A stretch of DNA of 64,000 bases, taken from contig CAVXBB010000005.1 in assembly GCA_963759875.1 (NCBI GenBank), positions 372,001-436,000 on the forward strand. Reading direction: 5' to 3'. The notes beneath the pieces were generated by a model. That model did no database searches. It saw only the letters and a list, made by a program, of their open reading frames with translations, and had not been told where the DNA came from. Both the position numbers and the translations under genes were made by a program. Below, in pieces: positions 1-8,138 of the stretch. Each line of letters starts with the position of its first letter. Within the stretch, counting starts at the first letter, position 1. This stretch comes from JAFAGX01 sp963759875. GTDB lineage: Bacteria > Acidobacteriota > Terriglobia > Terriglobales > Acidobacteriaceae.

Positions 1-2119
1 ATCCGATAAAGAAAAACGGCTCGATAAACGCGAAAGCGAGAGTGGCAAAGAACACGGCAATGAAAATGTTGAGCATTCCCTTCTGTGCGTACTTCGTACA
101 GATCTCAACGACTTTCTTGCTGTCCGAGACCGAAGCTTTTTCCACGCCTTCGAGCCGGATGTTGGCTTTGATGAATTCGACCGCGCGGTACGCTCCCGTA
201 CTCACCGCCTGTGTCGACGCACCCGTGAACCAATAGATGATTGCGCCGCCGGTGATGAGCCCCAGAACAAACGGTGCATGCAGCAGCGAAAGCTTGTCCA
301 CATTCGCCGCCAGCCCATTCGTGAGCGCCATGATGATGGAGAAAATCATCGTGGTTGCGCCAACAACTGCCGTGCCAATCAAAACCGGTTTGGCCGTCGC
401 TTTAAACGTATTTCCGGCGCCATCATTTGCTTCCAGTAAATATTTCGCTTTAGCAAAATTGACGTCGATTCCGTAATCGCGCTTGAGTTCGCCTTGAATG
501 CCAGGCACTTGTTCGATCAGCGAAAGTTCGTAGACGGATTGAGCATTGTCGGTGACCGGGCCGTATGAATCCACCGCAATCGTGACCGGGCCCATGCCGA
601 GGAATCCGAATGCGACCAGGCCGAACGCGAACACCGGAGCGGCGATCATCAAATTTCCCAGCCCCATCGTGCTGACCTGGTAACCGGTGGCCATTAGCAC
701 AACCATGGTGAGTCCGAGATAGTACGCGGAGAAATTGCCGGCCACGAAGCCGGACAAGATGTCAAGCGACGCCCCGCCTTCTTTAGCGGAAGTCACAACT
801 TCTTTCACGTGCCGTGACTCGGTCGAAGTGAAAACTTTGACCAGTTCCGGAATCAGGGCGCCTGCCAGAGTTCCGCAAGAAATAATCGACGCCAATTTCC
901 ACCACTGCGTGGGATCTCCGCCCAGTTCTGGAATGATCAAATACGAAATGATGTACGTGAGCCCGATTGAAACCACCGAGGTGATCCACACCAGTGACGT
1001 CAGCGGCGTTTCGAAATTCATCTCGGCTGAATTGCCGTATCGCGCTTTCGAGATTCCACCATTGATGAAATATGCCGCCGCGCTGGCCACCAGCATGGCC
1101 ACACGCATCACAAATATCCAAACCAGCAATTGCACCTGCACCCGGGGGTCTTTCACACCCAGCAGGATGAAGGTAATCAACGCCACGCCGGTAACGCCGT
1201 AAGTCTCAAATCCGTCGGCGCTCGGGCCAACCGAGTCGCCCGCGTTGTCACCGGTGCAATCGGCAATCACGCCAGGGTTGCGCGCGTCGTCTTCTTTAAT
1301 CTTGAAGACGATCTTCATCAAGTCCGAGCCAATATCGGCGATCTTGGTGAAAATCCCGCCCGCAATACGCAGCGCGGCCGCGCCCAGCGACTCGCCGATG
1401 GCAAACCCGATGAAGCACGGCCCGGCATAGTCGCGGGGAATGAAAAGCAGGATGATGAGCATCATCAGCAGCTCTACGCTGATCAGCATCATTCCGATAC
1501 TCATGCCCGCTTCGAGCGGAATGTGAGAGATCGCATAGGGCTTGCCTCGCAGTCCCGCGAAGGCTGTCCGCGAATTGGCAAACGTGTTCACTCGAATTCC
1601 GAACCACGCCACGCCGTAGCTGCCAGCCATTCCGATGATGCTGAACAGCACGATGATCGGAAGCGTCACGCTGACCGGCTTGCCCGGCACCGGCGCGAAC
1701 ACGCCGAAATAAAGGATGATCGCGACCGCGACAAACACCCACAGCAGCAGCAGAAATTTTCCCTGGGTGATCAAGTAGGTTTTGCAGGTCTCGTAGATCA
1801 GCTCAGAGATCTCGCGCATCGAGCGATGCACCGGCAGGTTCTTGAGCTTGATGTAAATCGTAAGGCCAAAGCCCAAGCCAAAAATGCAGAACAGGATGCC
1901 GATCATGAGCAAGTTATGCCCATTCATGCCCAGGAAGTTGACCGAGCTGAGGTCGGGCAGCTTGAGGTTGGCTTCGCCGCCCACTTCTCCGCTGGACTGT
2001 GCTAATGCGGACGAAGCCAGAGCCAAAACGGCCATTGTGATTGCCAGAGTCTTCACCCACGAATGGGAAAAACGGCGTCGGCATTCTGGGGACGCAACTT
2101 GAGCGAACCAGATGCGCAT
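1..2119 (-). CDS. hppA: Membrane-bound ion-translocating pyrophosphatase (partial, C-terminus off window)
   Basis: Integral membrane pyrophosphatase that couples pyrophosphate hydrolysis to H+ or Na+ pumping across the inner membrane. About 706 codons are visible with no stop before the window edge. After a hydrophobic N-terminus come many membrane helices, the substrate-site region EDDARNPGVIADCTGDNAGD, then GPSADGFETYG and, further on, DSYGPVTDNAQ. At the site that separates K+-dependent (Ala) from K+-independent (Lys) enzymes the sequence reads GNTFKATAKP, so it looks K+-independent; that is family knowledge applied to one residue. The ATG at 2119 has a GGAGG about 6 nt upstream. No other gene is close, so it is probably transcribed alone from the long upstream gap. 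Confidence 0.93.
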   Translation of the reverse strand, partial: MRIWFAQVASPECRRRFSHSWVKTLAITMAVLALASSALAQSSGEVGGEANLKLPDLSSVNFLGMNGHNLLMIGILFCIFGLGFGLTIYIKLKNLPVHRSMREISELIYETCKTYLITQGKFLLLLWVFVAVAIILYFGVFAPVPGKPVSVTLPIIVLFSIIGMAGSYGVAWFGIRVNTFANSRTAFAGLRGKPYAISHIPLEAGMSIGMMLISVELLMMLIILLFIPRDYAGPCFIGFAIGESLGAAALRIAGGIFTKIADIGSDLMKIVFKIKEDDARNPGVIADCTGDNAGDSVGPSADGFETYGVTGVALITFILLGVKDPRVQVQLLVWIFVMRVAMLVASAAAYFINGGISKARYGNSAEMNFETPLTSLVWITSVVSIGLTYIISYLIIPELGGDPTQWWKLASIISCGTLAGALIPELVKVFTSTESRHVKEVVTSAKEGGASLDILSGFVAGNFSAYYLGLTMVVLMATGYQVSTMGLGNLMIAAPVFAFGLVAFGFLGMGPVTIAVDSYGPVTDNAQSVYELSLIEQVPGIQGELKRDYGIDVNFAKAKYLLEANDGAGNTFKATAKPVLIGTAVVGATTMIFSIIMALTNGLAANVDKLSLLHAPFVLGLITGGAIIYWFTGASTQAVSTGAYRAVEFIKANIRLEGVEKASVSDSKKVVEICTKYAQKGMLNIFIAVFFATLAFAFIEPFFFIG

Positions 2120-2342
2120 AGGAATCCTCCACGACAAATTAAATAGGATGACTAACGGGTTCAGGTATTGCACCCGGCGCAACTCGTTCCCGCGCTCTTT
2201 TTGGGATGCGCTGGGGCGTTTGGCCGGAGTTCCGAACACGCTTCCACCGCAAGACTTGACAGGGATGCTGAGCTTGGCCGCGTCGGATATTCACTGCGCT
2301 GTATTAACATGCACCAGCCGCAGTGTCTGTGACAAGCAACCA

Positions 2343-2475
2343 GTCAGTTTGCCGTTGTCATCCCGAGCGGCCCGCTTTTGGCCGTCGAGGGACTTGGGCG
2401 CGCCGTTGCGCCGCCTCGCGTTCTTTGCGAGGCACAAACCCACGTTTGGCGCACATCCTTAGCCGGCAAACTGAC
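2343..2475. repeat. MITE-like element with 12-bp terminal inverted repeats
   Basis: GTCAGTTTGCCG at 2343-2354 is matched exactly by its inverse CGGCAAACTGAC at 2464-2475. Between them are GTCATCCCGAGC (2357-2368), GTCGAGGGAC (2384-2393) and a stem GCCTCGC/GCGAGGC. The internal words recur in the element at 2719-2923, which suggests a dispersed family. No transposase is present. Confidence 0.6.
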
Positions 2476-2718
2476 CATACCGCCTGCAGAGGCGCAAACC
2501 TCTCCAGGACAAGGTCAGGCACAAGACGGATTTTTATAGCATTTTCGCAGGAGGGGGTCAAACGGTGCTGAGGGAGCGTAATCCATAAGTCGAGACAAAT
2601 TTGGAGTCGACGAGAACTTCAGTGGACGCTAACTGCCGCCGTAAGACTACTTCTGTTACGTCTTCTGTTACGTCCGATGACTGGTACCCGTTTCGTAGAG
2701 GCTGCTAGCCGCACCCTT

Positions 2719-2923
2719 GTTATCCCGAGCGCAGCGAATGGTTCGCTCGCGAATAATGTCCGCGGAGTCGAGGGACCCCGCGCCTGGAGGGGCTGGTAAA
2801 AGGCGTAGAAAGGGATCTTTCGACTGCGCGAAGCGATTGGCAAGCCAATCGCTTCCCTGCGGCTCAAGATGGCAGCGTGGGGAAAGTGGGTCACCCCGGC
2901 CGTCCAAGGCCCTACAGAATGAC
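2719..2923. repeat. Dispersed palindromic repeat element
   Basis: It begins GTTATCCCGAGC (2719-2730) and ends CAGAATGAC at 2923. It shares GTCGAGGGAC (2767-2776) with the element at 2343-2475. It contains two perfect hairpins: GCGAA/TTCGC with a 3-nt loop (2734-2746), and AAGCGATTGGC/GCCAATCGCTT with a 2-nt loop (2831-2854). It looks like a REP/MITE-type unit; no coding function is seen. Confidence 0.6.
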
Positions 2924-3082
2924 GTTGAGGACTCGGTCCCGTGGGGCTAGAATTGGGACGCATTCCTCAGCAAGGGCGTGGGGTACGCCTCAATCGAGTC
3001 CAGAAAGCATTACCAGTAGGCGGGCTTCAAACGCTACTGTTTCCCAAGGTCAACATTTGAAATAGCGGTCAAGGAGGTCTCT

Positions 3083-3655
3083 ATGGTGCAAGGGAGTCCA
3101 ACTGACGTGGTTCGGCAGGCTTCGACGTGGTCGATCGTGTGGGGTATCGCGTTAATCATCTTTGGTGTGCTAGCGGTCGGGTCACCATTCCTGGCAGCCG
3201 TTGCAGTCAATGCGTTTATCGCCTGGCTCATAGTTCTGGCAGGTGTGGTACATCTGGTGCTCGCCTTCCATGCTCATGGGGCGGGCAGTTTGATCTGGAA
3301 GTTGCTGGTCGGAGTTGCGTATGTGTGCTTTGGCGGATACCTGATCATACATCCGGTGCTGGCTGTGGCGTCGCTAACCTTACTGCTCGGATCGCTCTTC
3401 CTGGTGGAGGGCGTCCTGGATCTGATTCTCTTCTTCAAGATGCGCCCATTGCGTGGATCCAGTTGGGTCCTGCTCGACGGGATCATCACCCTGGTATTGG
3501 GAGTGATGATCTACGTGCAATGGCCTTCCAGCACCGCCTGGGCGATCGGCACACTGGTCGGTGCAAGCATGATCGTTAGCGGCGTGACACGGGTGATGCT
3601 GTCCTTGGCCGTGCGCAAGACCACAAAGCCGGTTGCAACCTCGTTAGCGGCTTAG
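3083..3655 (+). CDS. HdeD family membrane protein (DUF308)
   Basis: A 190-residue, very hydrophobic protein with about six membrane helices. It shows the HdeD/DUF308 pattern: paired helices with short loops, each pair carrying Gly-rich turns such as WGIALIIFGVLAVGSP near the start and LLGSLFLVEGVLDLILFF in the middle. HdeD of E. coli is an inner-membrane acid-resistance protein; the wider family has no assigned reaction. The start is well supported by AAGGAGG about 6 nt before the ATG. The next gene, a rhomboid protease, follows after 75 bp on the same strand, so the two may be co-transcribed, but no functional link is evident. Confidence 0.85.
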   Translation: MVQGSPTDVVRQASTWSIVWGIALIIFGVLAVGSPFLAAVAVNAFIAWLIVLAGVVHLVLAFHAHGAGSLIWKLLVGVAYVCFGGYLIIHPVLAVASLTLLLGSLFLVEGVLDLILFFKMRPLRGSSWVLLDGIITLVLGVMIYVQWPSSTAWAIGTLVGASMIVSGVTRVMLSLAVRKTTKPVATSLAA

Positions 3656-3730
3656 CGCGGTTGCCAGTGGCGCAAGGTTTAACGCTGTCGGAGAACTGCG
3701 CCCGGAGAACGCGTTGACAGGGGTCACGAA

Positions 3731-4399
3731 ATGGGAGGCATGATTCCGCTGGGCGATGCATCGCGTCGCCCAGCACACATCCCGGTTGTCACTGGCTTCA
3801 TCATCGCTGTGAATGTTTGCGTCTTCTTGCTTGAGTTGATGCGTGGCGATGCATTCGTGATGCAGTGGTCAGTAGTTCCAGCGCAAATTGTTTCCGGTCA
3901 TCACTGGATCACGATTGTGACGGCCATGTTTTTGCATGGCAGTTGGTCGCACATCATTGGAAACATGATTTTCCTTTGGGCTTTTGCTCCGGAAATTGAA
4001 GATGCCATGGGTCCGGTGCGGTATGTCGTTTTTTACCTCGTCGGCGGAGTGGTGGCCATGCTGGCCCAGGTTTTGGCCGACCCACATTCCACCGTGCCCA
4101 ATCTGGGGGCGAGTGGAGCAATTGCTGCCGTGATGGGCGCGTTTCTGATCACATACCCTCGTGACCGGATTCGCGCGGTTTTGTTTATCTTCGTCTTTTT
4201 CCGGATCACATTCATTCCCGCTGCTCTCCTGATCGTTTTTTGGTTTCTCACCCAGCTTTTCCATGCCGGAGCCGTCGCGCAGGTGCAAACCGGCGGTGTG
4301 GCGTACCTGGCGCATGTCGGAGGCTTTATCTTTGGCGCTGCTACGGCGCGTTTGTTTGAGGATCCGCGTCGACTGGGTTGGCAAAGCACGGCGGAGTGA
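3731..4399 (+). CDS. Rhomboid family intramembrane serine protease
   Basis: A six-helix membrane protease that cleaves transmembrane segments inside the bilayer. The catalytic Ser is in GASGA (Ser about residue 128) and the catalytic His is in AYLAHVGGF (His about 195), forming the rhomboid dyad. HGSWSHIIGNM near residues 69-79 is the conserved loop/helix-2 motif. At 222 residues it is a minimal bacterial rhomboid without an extra domain. ATG at 3731 has AGGGG about 8 nt upstream; a second in-frame ATG three codons later is possible. Substrates cannot be deduced from the neighbours. Confidence 0.93.
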   Translation: MGGMIPLGDASRRPAHIPVVTGFIIAVNVCVFLLELMRGDAFVMQWSVVPAQIVSGHHWITIVTAMFLHGSWSHIIGNMIFLWAFAPEIEDAMGPVRYVVFYLVGGVVAMLAQVLADPHSTVPNLGASGAIAAVMGAFLITYPRDRIRAVLFIFVFFRITFIPAALLIVFWFLTQLFHAGAVAQVQTGGVAYLAHVGGFIFGAATARLFEDPRRLGWQSTAE

Positions 4400-4462
4400 T
4401 GCCAACAGTCAAAAAGTTTGCTATCCAGCTAACCTGAGAAACAAAATCCCGTCTCAACAGAA

Positions 4463-4993
4463 ATGAAACGTACGTTGATGTTGCTGTTGATGTCTTGCTC
4501 ATTGACTACATTTGCTCAGAACAAGAGACCGACAGACCTGCGCGGAGTCGTTCTGGAGCAACTGCAAACCGTACACAATCAGAAAGACTGGTTTGTGCCG
4601 ATCAGCGTGGCCGTGGATGGAGTCACTGCCGATCAGGCCAACTGGACCGATGGCAAAGGAAACCACTCGGTTGGGCAACTGACGTATCACATTCTGTTTT
4701 GGAATCGAAGGGCGCTGGCTGAGTTCAAGGGTGAGAATCCAGGAAAATTCAGCGGCAACAACGAAGAAACTTTCAACAACTTTGACGTTAAGCAATGGGC
4801 CGCGACCGTGAAAGAGCTCGATCAGGTGATGACGGATTGGGAAAAGGCAGTGCAGTCGGCAGATGAAGCCAAGCTGCAGAAGAATGCGTCGCTGATTGCC
4901 CACGTTGGGGCGCATACAGCCTATCACCTGGGCGAGATCGTTTATGTGCGGCGGGAGCAAGGTTCATGGGATCCGGAGAAGGGAGTGAAGTAA
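4463..4993 (+). CDS. Exported DinB-like protein
   Basis: A 176-residue protein with an N-terminal signal peptide (MKRTLMLLLMSCSLTTFAQ, likely cleaved after Ala18-Gln19), followed by a DinB/YfiT-type four-helix bundle. Candidate metal-binding histidines are in VGQLTYHILFW and in HVGAHTAYHLGEI near the C-terminus, the usual spacing for the His triad of DinB proteins. Family members include thiol S-transferases, but many have no known reaction, and an exported member is less common. It ends only 10 bp from the convergently transcribed leuD. Function remains unassigned beyond the fold. Confidence 0.8.
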   Translation: MKRTLMLLLMSCSLTTFAQNKRPTDLRGVVLEQLQTVHNQKDWFVPISVAVDGVTADQANWTDGKGNHSVGQLTYHILFWNRRALAEFKGENPGKFSGNNEETFNNFDVKQWAATVKELDQVMTDWEKAVQSADEAKLQKNASLIAHVGAHTAYHLGEIVYVRREQGSWDPEKGVK

Positions 4994-5003
4994 GAACGCA
5001 GAA

Positions 5004-5606
5004 TTAGAAGTAAGAAGGCGTCTCGCTCCGGGCTTCAAAGGCGGAGATTTCGGCTTCATGCTGAAGCGTGAGAGCGATATCATCGAGTCCCTGCAATAAG
5101 CATTGGCGAGAGAAGTCATCGAGCCTGAAGCTGGCCGAAAATCGATGCTCATCGTGAACTTTGCATTGTTCAAGATCAACGGTGAGCTCGTAATTGGGCA
5201 TTTCTGAAGCGCGCCGCACGATCTCGGCGACCTCAGTTTCGCTTAGACTGACCGTGAGCACGCCATTTTTCACACAGTTGTTGGCAAAGATGTCAGCAAA
5301 GGATGGAGCAATGACCGTCCGGAAGCCGAAGTCGGCGGTTGCCCACACGGCGTGCTCACGGGACGATCCGCAGCCAAAATTTTTGCCGGCAACAAGGATG
5401 CTTGCTCCCGCATAGCGCGGCTGATTCAAGACGAATGACGGATCGGTCGCGCCGTCTGTTGCGCGGCGCCAATCGTAAAAGAGGAATTCGCCGAAACCAG
5501 TCCGTTCGATGCGCTTCAAAAACTGCTTGGGAATGATCTGATCGGTATCAATGTTGGCCCGATAGAGCGGCGCGACGCGGCCTTTGTGAACGCGAAACGG
5601 TTGCAT
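5004..5606 (-). CDS. leuD: 3-isopropylmalate dehydratase small subunit
   Basis: Small swivel-domain subunit of isopropylmalate isomerase, which with LeuC converts 2- to 3-isopropylmalate in leucine biosynthesis. The 200-residue length is typical. It starts with the family signature of an aligned N-terminus (GRVAPLYRANIDTDQIIPKQ) and contains GKNFGCGSSREHAVWA, the conserved substrate-recognition loop of aconitase-like small subunits. It is the last gene of the leuABCD run; its ATG lies 3 bp beyond the leuC stop, so translation is probably coupled. Confidence 0.96.
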   Translation of the reverse strand: MQPFRVHKGRVAPLYRANIDTDQIIPKQFLKRIERTGFGEFLFYDWRRATDGATDPSFVLNQPRYAGASILVAGKNFGCGSSREHAVWATADFGFRTVIAPSFADIFANNCVKNGVLTVSLSETEVAEIVRRASEMPNYELTVDLEQCKVHDEHRFSASFRLDDFSRQCLLQGLDDIALTLQHEAEISAFEARSETPSYF

Positions 5607-5609
5607 ATC

Positions 5610-7016
5610 CTATCGGAACTCCCAGTTGCGAATGTCGGTGAAATGGCCGGTGATTGCGGCTGCGGCAGCCATCATGGGGCTGACCAAATGTGTGCGCCCA
5701 CCTCGCCCTTGACGACCTTCGAAGTTGCGGTTGCTGGTTGAGGCGCAGCGCTCGCCCGGTTGCAAGACATCTGGATTCATGCCCAGGCACATGGAGCAGC
5801 CGGATTCGCGCCATTCGAAGCCAGCCTCCAGAAAGATGCGATGCAAGCCCTCCTGCTCAGCCGCCCGTTTTACAGCTTGCGAACCGGGTACGACCATTGC
5901 GCGCACCTTTGGCGCCACGCGATGGCCCTTCGCAACGCGAGCGGCGGCACGCAAATCCTCGAGGCGAGAGTTGGTACAGGACCCAATGAAAACGCGATTG
6001 AGCGGTATGCTTTGAATAAGAGTTCCGGGTTGTAAACCCATGTATTCCAGCATGCGTACGATTGTGTCGCGATCGGTGGTTGCTTCGTCAAAGCTCGGCA
6101 CTCGACCAGTGACCGCGGCTGTCATGCCCGGATTTGTTCCCCAGGTAACGAGTGGCGCGATTTGCGAAGCATCAATGTGGATCAAGGAATCGTGTTTGGC
6201 GCCGGGATCTGAGCTAAGACTGCGCCAGCGGGCAACCGCTTTGTCCCAATCCTCGCCGCGCGGAGCGAAGCGGCGGTTTTGCAGATAGGCGAATGTGGTT
6301 TCATCCGGCGCAATCATGGCGGCGCGGGCACCAGCTTCGATACTCATGTTGCACAGAGTCATGCGCGCTTCCATCGAGAGCGAACGAATACTGTCGCCGT
6401 CATACTCAATTACGTATCCGGTAGCTCCGTCCGTGCCAATCTGTTGAATGACGAATAAGGCAAGGTCTTTTGCGGTCACACCTTCACCCAGCCGGCCCCG
6501 GACTTCGATCAACATGGCTTTCGGCTTGCGTTGCGGCAGGCACTGGGTGGCGAGCACGTGCTCGACTTCCGAGGTGCCGATGCCGAAGGCCAATGCACCA
6601 AATGCGCCGTGCGTGCTGGTATGGCTGTCACCACAGACGACGGTCATGCCGGGTTGCGTGAAGCCGAGTTCTGGACCAATCACGTGAACGATGCCCTGAT
6701 CCGGTGAGTCCATATCGAACAAAGGGATTCCGAATTCCTTGCAATTGCTCTGCAAGGCTTGAATCTGGCGCGCTGCAATGGGATCGGAGATAGGAGTGCC
6801 GCGCGGCTCGGTGGGAATGTTGTGATCGACGGTCGCGATTGTGCGCTTGGGTTGGCGGACCCGGCGTCCGGCTGCACGCAGCTCATCGAAAGCCTGTGGC
6901 GAAGTGACTTCGTGAACAAGATGCAGATCGATGTAGAGCAGGGGAGGCCGGCCAGGAGGCACGCACACGATGTGCTCGTCCCAAATTTTGTCAAAGAGTG
7001 TGCGAGGCGTGAACAT
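5610..7016 (-). CDS. leuC: 3-isopropylmalate dehydratase large subunit
   Basis: Iron-sulfur catalytic subunit of isopropylmalate isomerase. The three cluster ligands are visible: Cys in GSCTNSRLEDL and the pair in ESGCSMCLGMNPD. CGDSHTSTHGAFG is the conserved substrate-binding stretch. I take ATG 7016 (468 residues, beginning MFTPRTLFDKIWDEH), which matches the family N-terminus and leaves 10 bp after the leuB stop; a start at 7043 would add nine residues and overlap leuB. It needs LeuD, encoded immediately downstream. Confidence 0.96.
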   Translation of the reverse strand: MFTPRTLFDKIWDEHIVCVPPGRPPLLYIDLHLVHEVTSPQAFDELRAAGRRVRQPKRTIATVDHNIPTEPRGTPISDPIAARQIQALQSNCKEFGIPLFDMDSPDQGIVHVIGPELGFTQPGMTVVCGDSHTSTHGAFGALAFGIGTSEVEHVLATQCLPQRKPKAMLIEVRGRLGEGVTAKDLALFVIQQIGTDGATGYVIEYDGDSIRSLSMEARMTLCNMSIEAGARAAMIAPDETTFAYLQNRRFAPRGEDWDKAVARWRSLSSDPGAKHDSLIHIDASQIAPLVTWGTNPGMTAAVTGRVPSFDEATTDRDTIVRMLEYMGLQPGTLIQSIPLNRVFIGSCTNSRLEDLRAAARVAKGHRVAPKVRAMVVPGSQAVKRAAEQEGLHRIFLEAGFEWRESGCSMCLGMNPDVLQPGERCASTSNRNFEGRQGRGGRTHLVSPMMAAAAAITGHFTDIRNWEFR

Positions 7017-7026
7017 GAATTTTGAG

Positions 7027-8127
7027 TCAGGTCGGCGACACACCGGCGCTACACGTCGCTAATATATTGTCCACGATGCAACGGCCCATCTCCGCCGTGC
7101 TAACGGTTTCTTGACCGGGATTGGCGAGGTCGGCTGTGCGAAGTCCAACTTCTAGCGTGTTGTTCACCGCTGTTTCGATTGCAGCTGCTTCGCTGGTCAG
7201 TTTGAATGAATGCCGAAGCATCATGGCGGCGGAAAGAATAGCGCCCAGCGGATTAGCGATTCCGCGGCCGCCGATATCGGGAGCAGAGCCGTGAACCGGC
7301 TCAAAAAGGCCGACAGATCCACCGATGCTGGCTGAGGGCAACATTCCCAGAGACCCAACTACGCTGCCAGCCTGGTCCGAAAGGATGTCGCCGAACATGT
7401 TTTCGGTGAGAAGAACGTCAAAGCTGTTGGGACGAGAAACGAGCGCCATCGCGGCCGAATCGACGTACATATGCGAGAGCTGGACGTCAGGATAATCCTT
7501 GGCGATTCGACTGACCACATCCCGCCATAGGCGCGAGCAGTCGAGAACGTTAGCTTTGTCGACGGAAGTGACCTTGCGGCGACGGGAGCGGGCAAGCTTG
7601 AACGCCACTCGGGCGATCCGTTCGATGTCGGATTCGGTATATTGCATTGTGTCGACGGCGGTACGATTGCCCGCTGACCCGGTTGTAGATCTCGGCTCAC
7701 CGAAATAAATTCCTCCCAGCAATTCGCGCACGATCAGAATGTCAGTGCCCTGCACCACCCCTGCTCTCAATGGCGAACAATTCTCCAAGGCTGGAAAGCA
7801 TACGGCGGGTCGCAGGTTTGCGAAGGCGCCGAGTTCCTTGCGCAACCGAAGGAGACCTCGCTCAGGCCGGAGTTGGGCGGGATACGAATCGAATTCGGGG
7901 CTTCCGACTGCACCAAGTAATACAGCATCCGAATTCAGGCAGCTGTGCAGAGTATCGGGTGGTAAGGGATCATTAGTGCTTCGCAGAGCAGCGCCGCCGA
8001 CGTCTTTCCGCGTAAAACTCAGTTCGTGGCCAAAGGCATTGGCAACCGTTTCAACGACACGGACAGCTTCGTCAGTAACTTCCGGACCGACACCGTCTCC
8101 CGGCAGGATGGTGAGCTTGAGCAGCAT
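7027..8127 (-). CDS. leuB: 3-isopropylmalate dehydrogenase
   Basis: NAD-dependent oxidative decarboxylase giving 2-oxoisocaproate, the last dedicated leucine step before transamination. The 366-residue length is normal. Motifs include the N-terminal LTILPGDGVGPEV, the substrate loop RPERGLLRLRKELGAFANLRPA, the catalytic Lys/Asp region VTSVDKANVLDCSRLW, and the metal/NAD site LTENMFGDILSDQAG followed by EPVHGSAPDIGG. It lies 11 bp after leuA, inside the four-gene operon. The isopropylmalate rather than isocitrate assignment is supported by the operon and by the substrate loop. Confidence 0.97.
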   Translation of the reverse strand: MLLKLTILPGDGVGPEVTDEAVRVVETVANAFGHELSFTRKDVGGAALRSTNDPLPPDTLHSCLNSDAVLLGAVGSPEFDSYPAQLRPERGLLRLRKELGAFANLRPAVCFPALENCSPLRAGVVQGTDILIVRELLGGIYFGEPRSTTGSAGNRTAVDTMQYTESDIERIARVAFKLARSRRRKVTSVDKANVLDCSRLWRDVVSRIAKDYPDVQLSHMYVDSAAMALVSRPNSFDVLLTENMFGDILSDQAGSVVGSLGMLPSASIGGSVGLFEPVHGSAPDIGGRGIANPLGAILSAAMMLRHSFKLTSEAAAIETAVNNTLEVGLRTADLANPGQETVSTAEMGRCIVDNILATCSAGVSPT

Positions 8128-8138
8128 TCAGGACAGAA

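Larger units (their letters stand above)
2120..3082. other. Non-coding gap of about 960 bp with repeat elements
   Basis: No convincing gene lies here. Open frames on both strands are short, lack ribosome binding sites and have low-complexity Arg/Ser-rich translations. The stretch holds two structured elements (2343-2475 and 2719-2923, listed separately). It must also contain the promoters of the divergently oriented pyrophosphatase and HdeD-like genes, although no clear -35/-10 pair was recognised. Confidence 0.7.

Noticed and set aside
1130..2005. A 291-codon plus-strand open frame, rich in His/Asp/Arg
   Set aside because: It is the antisense of the membrane pyrophosphatase gene, has no ribosome site, and has a repetitive, charge-rich composition typical of a shadow frame.
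3869..4405. A 178-codon minus-strand open frame
   Set aside because: Antisense to the rhomboid gene, with no supporting ribosome site or family.
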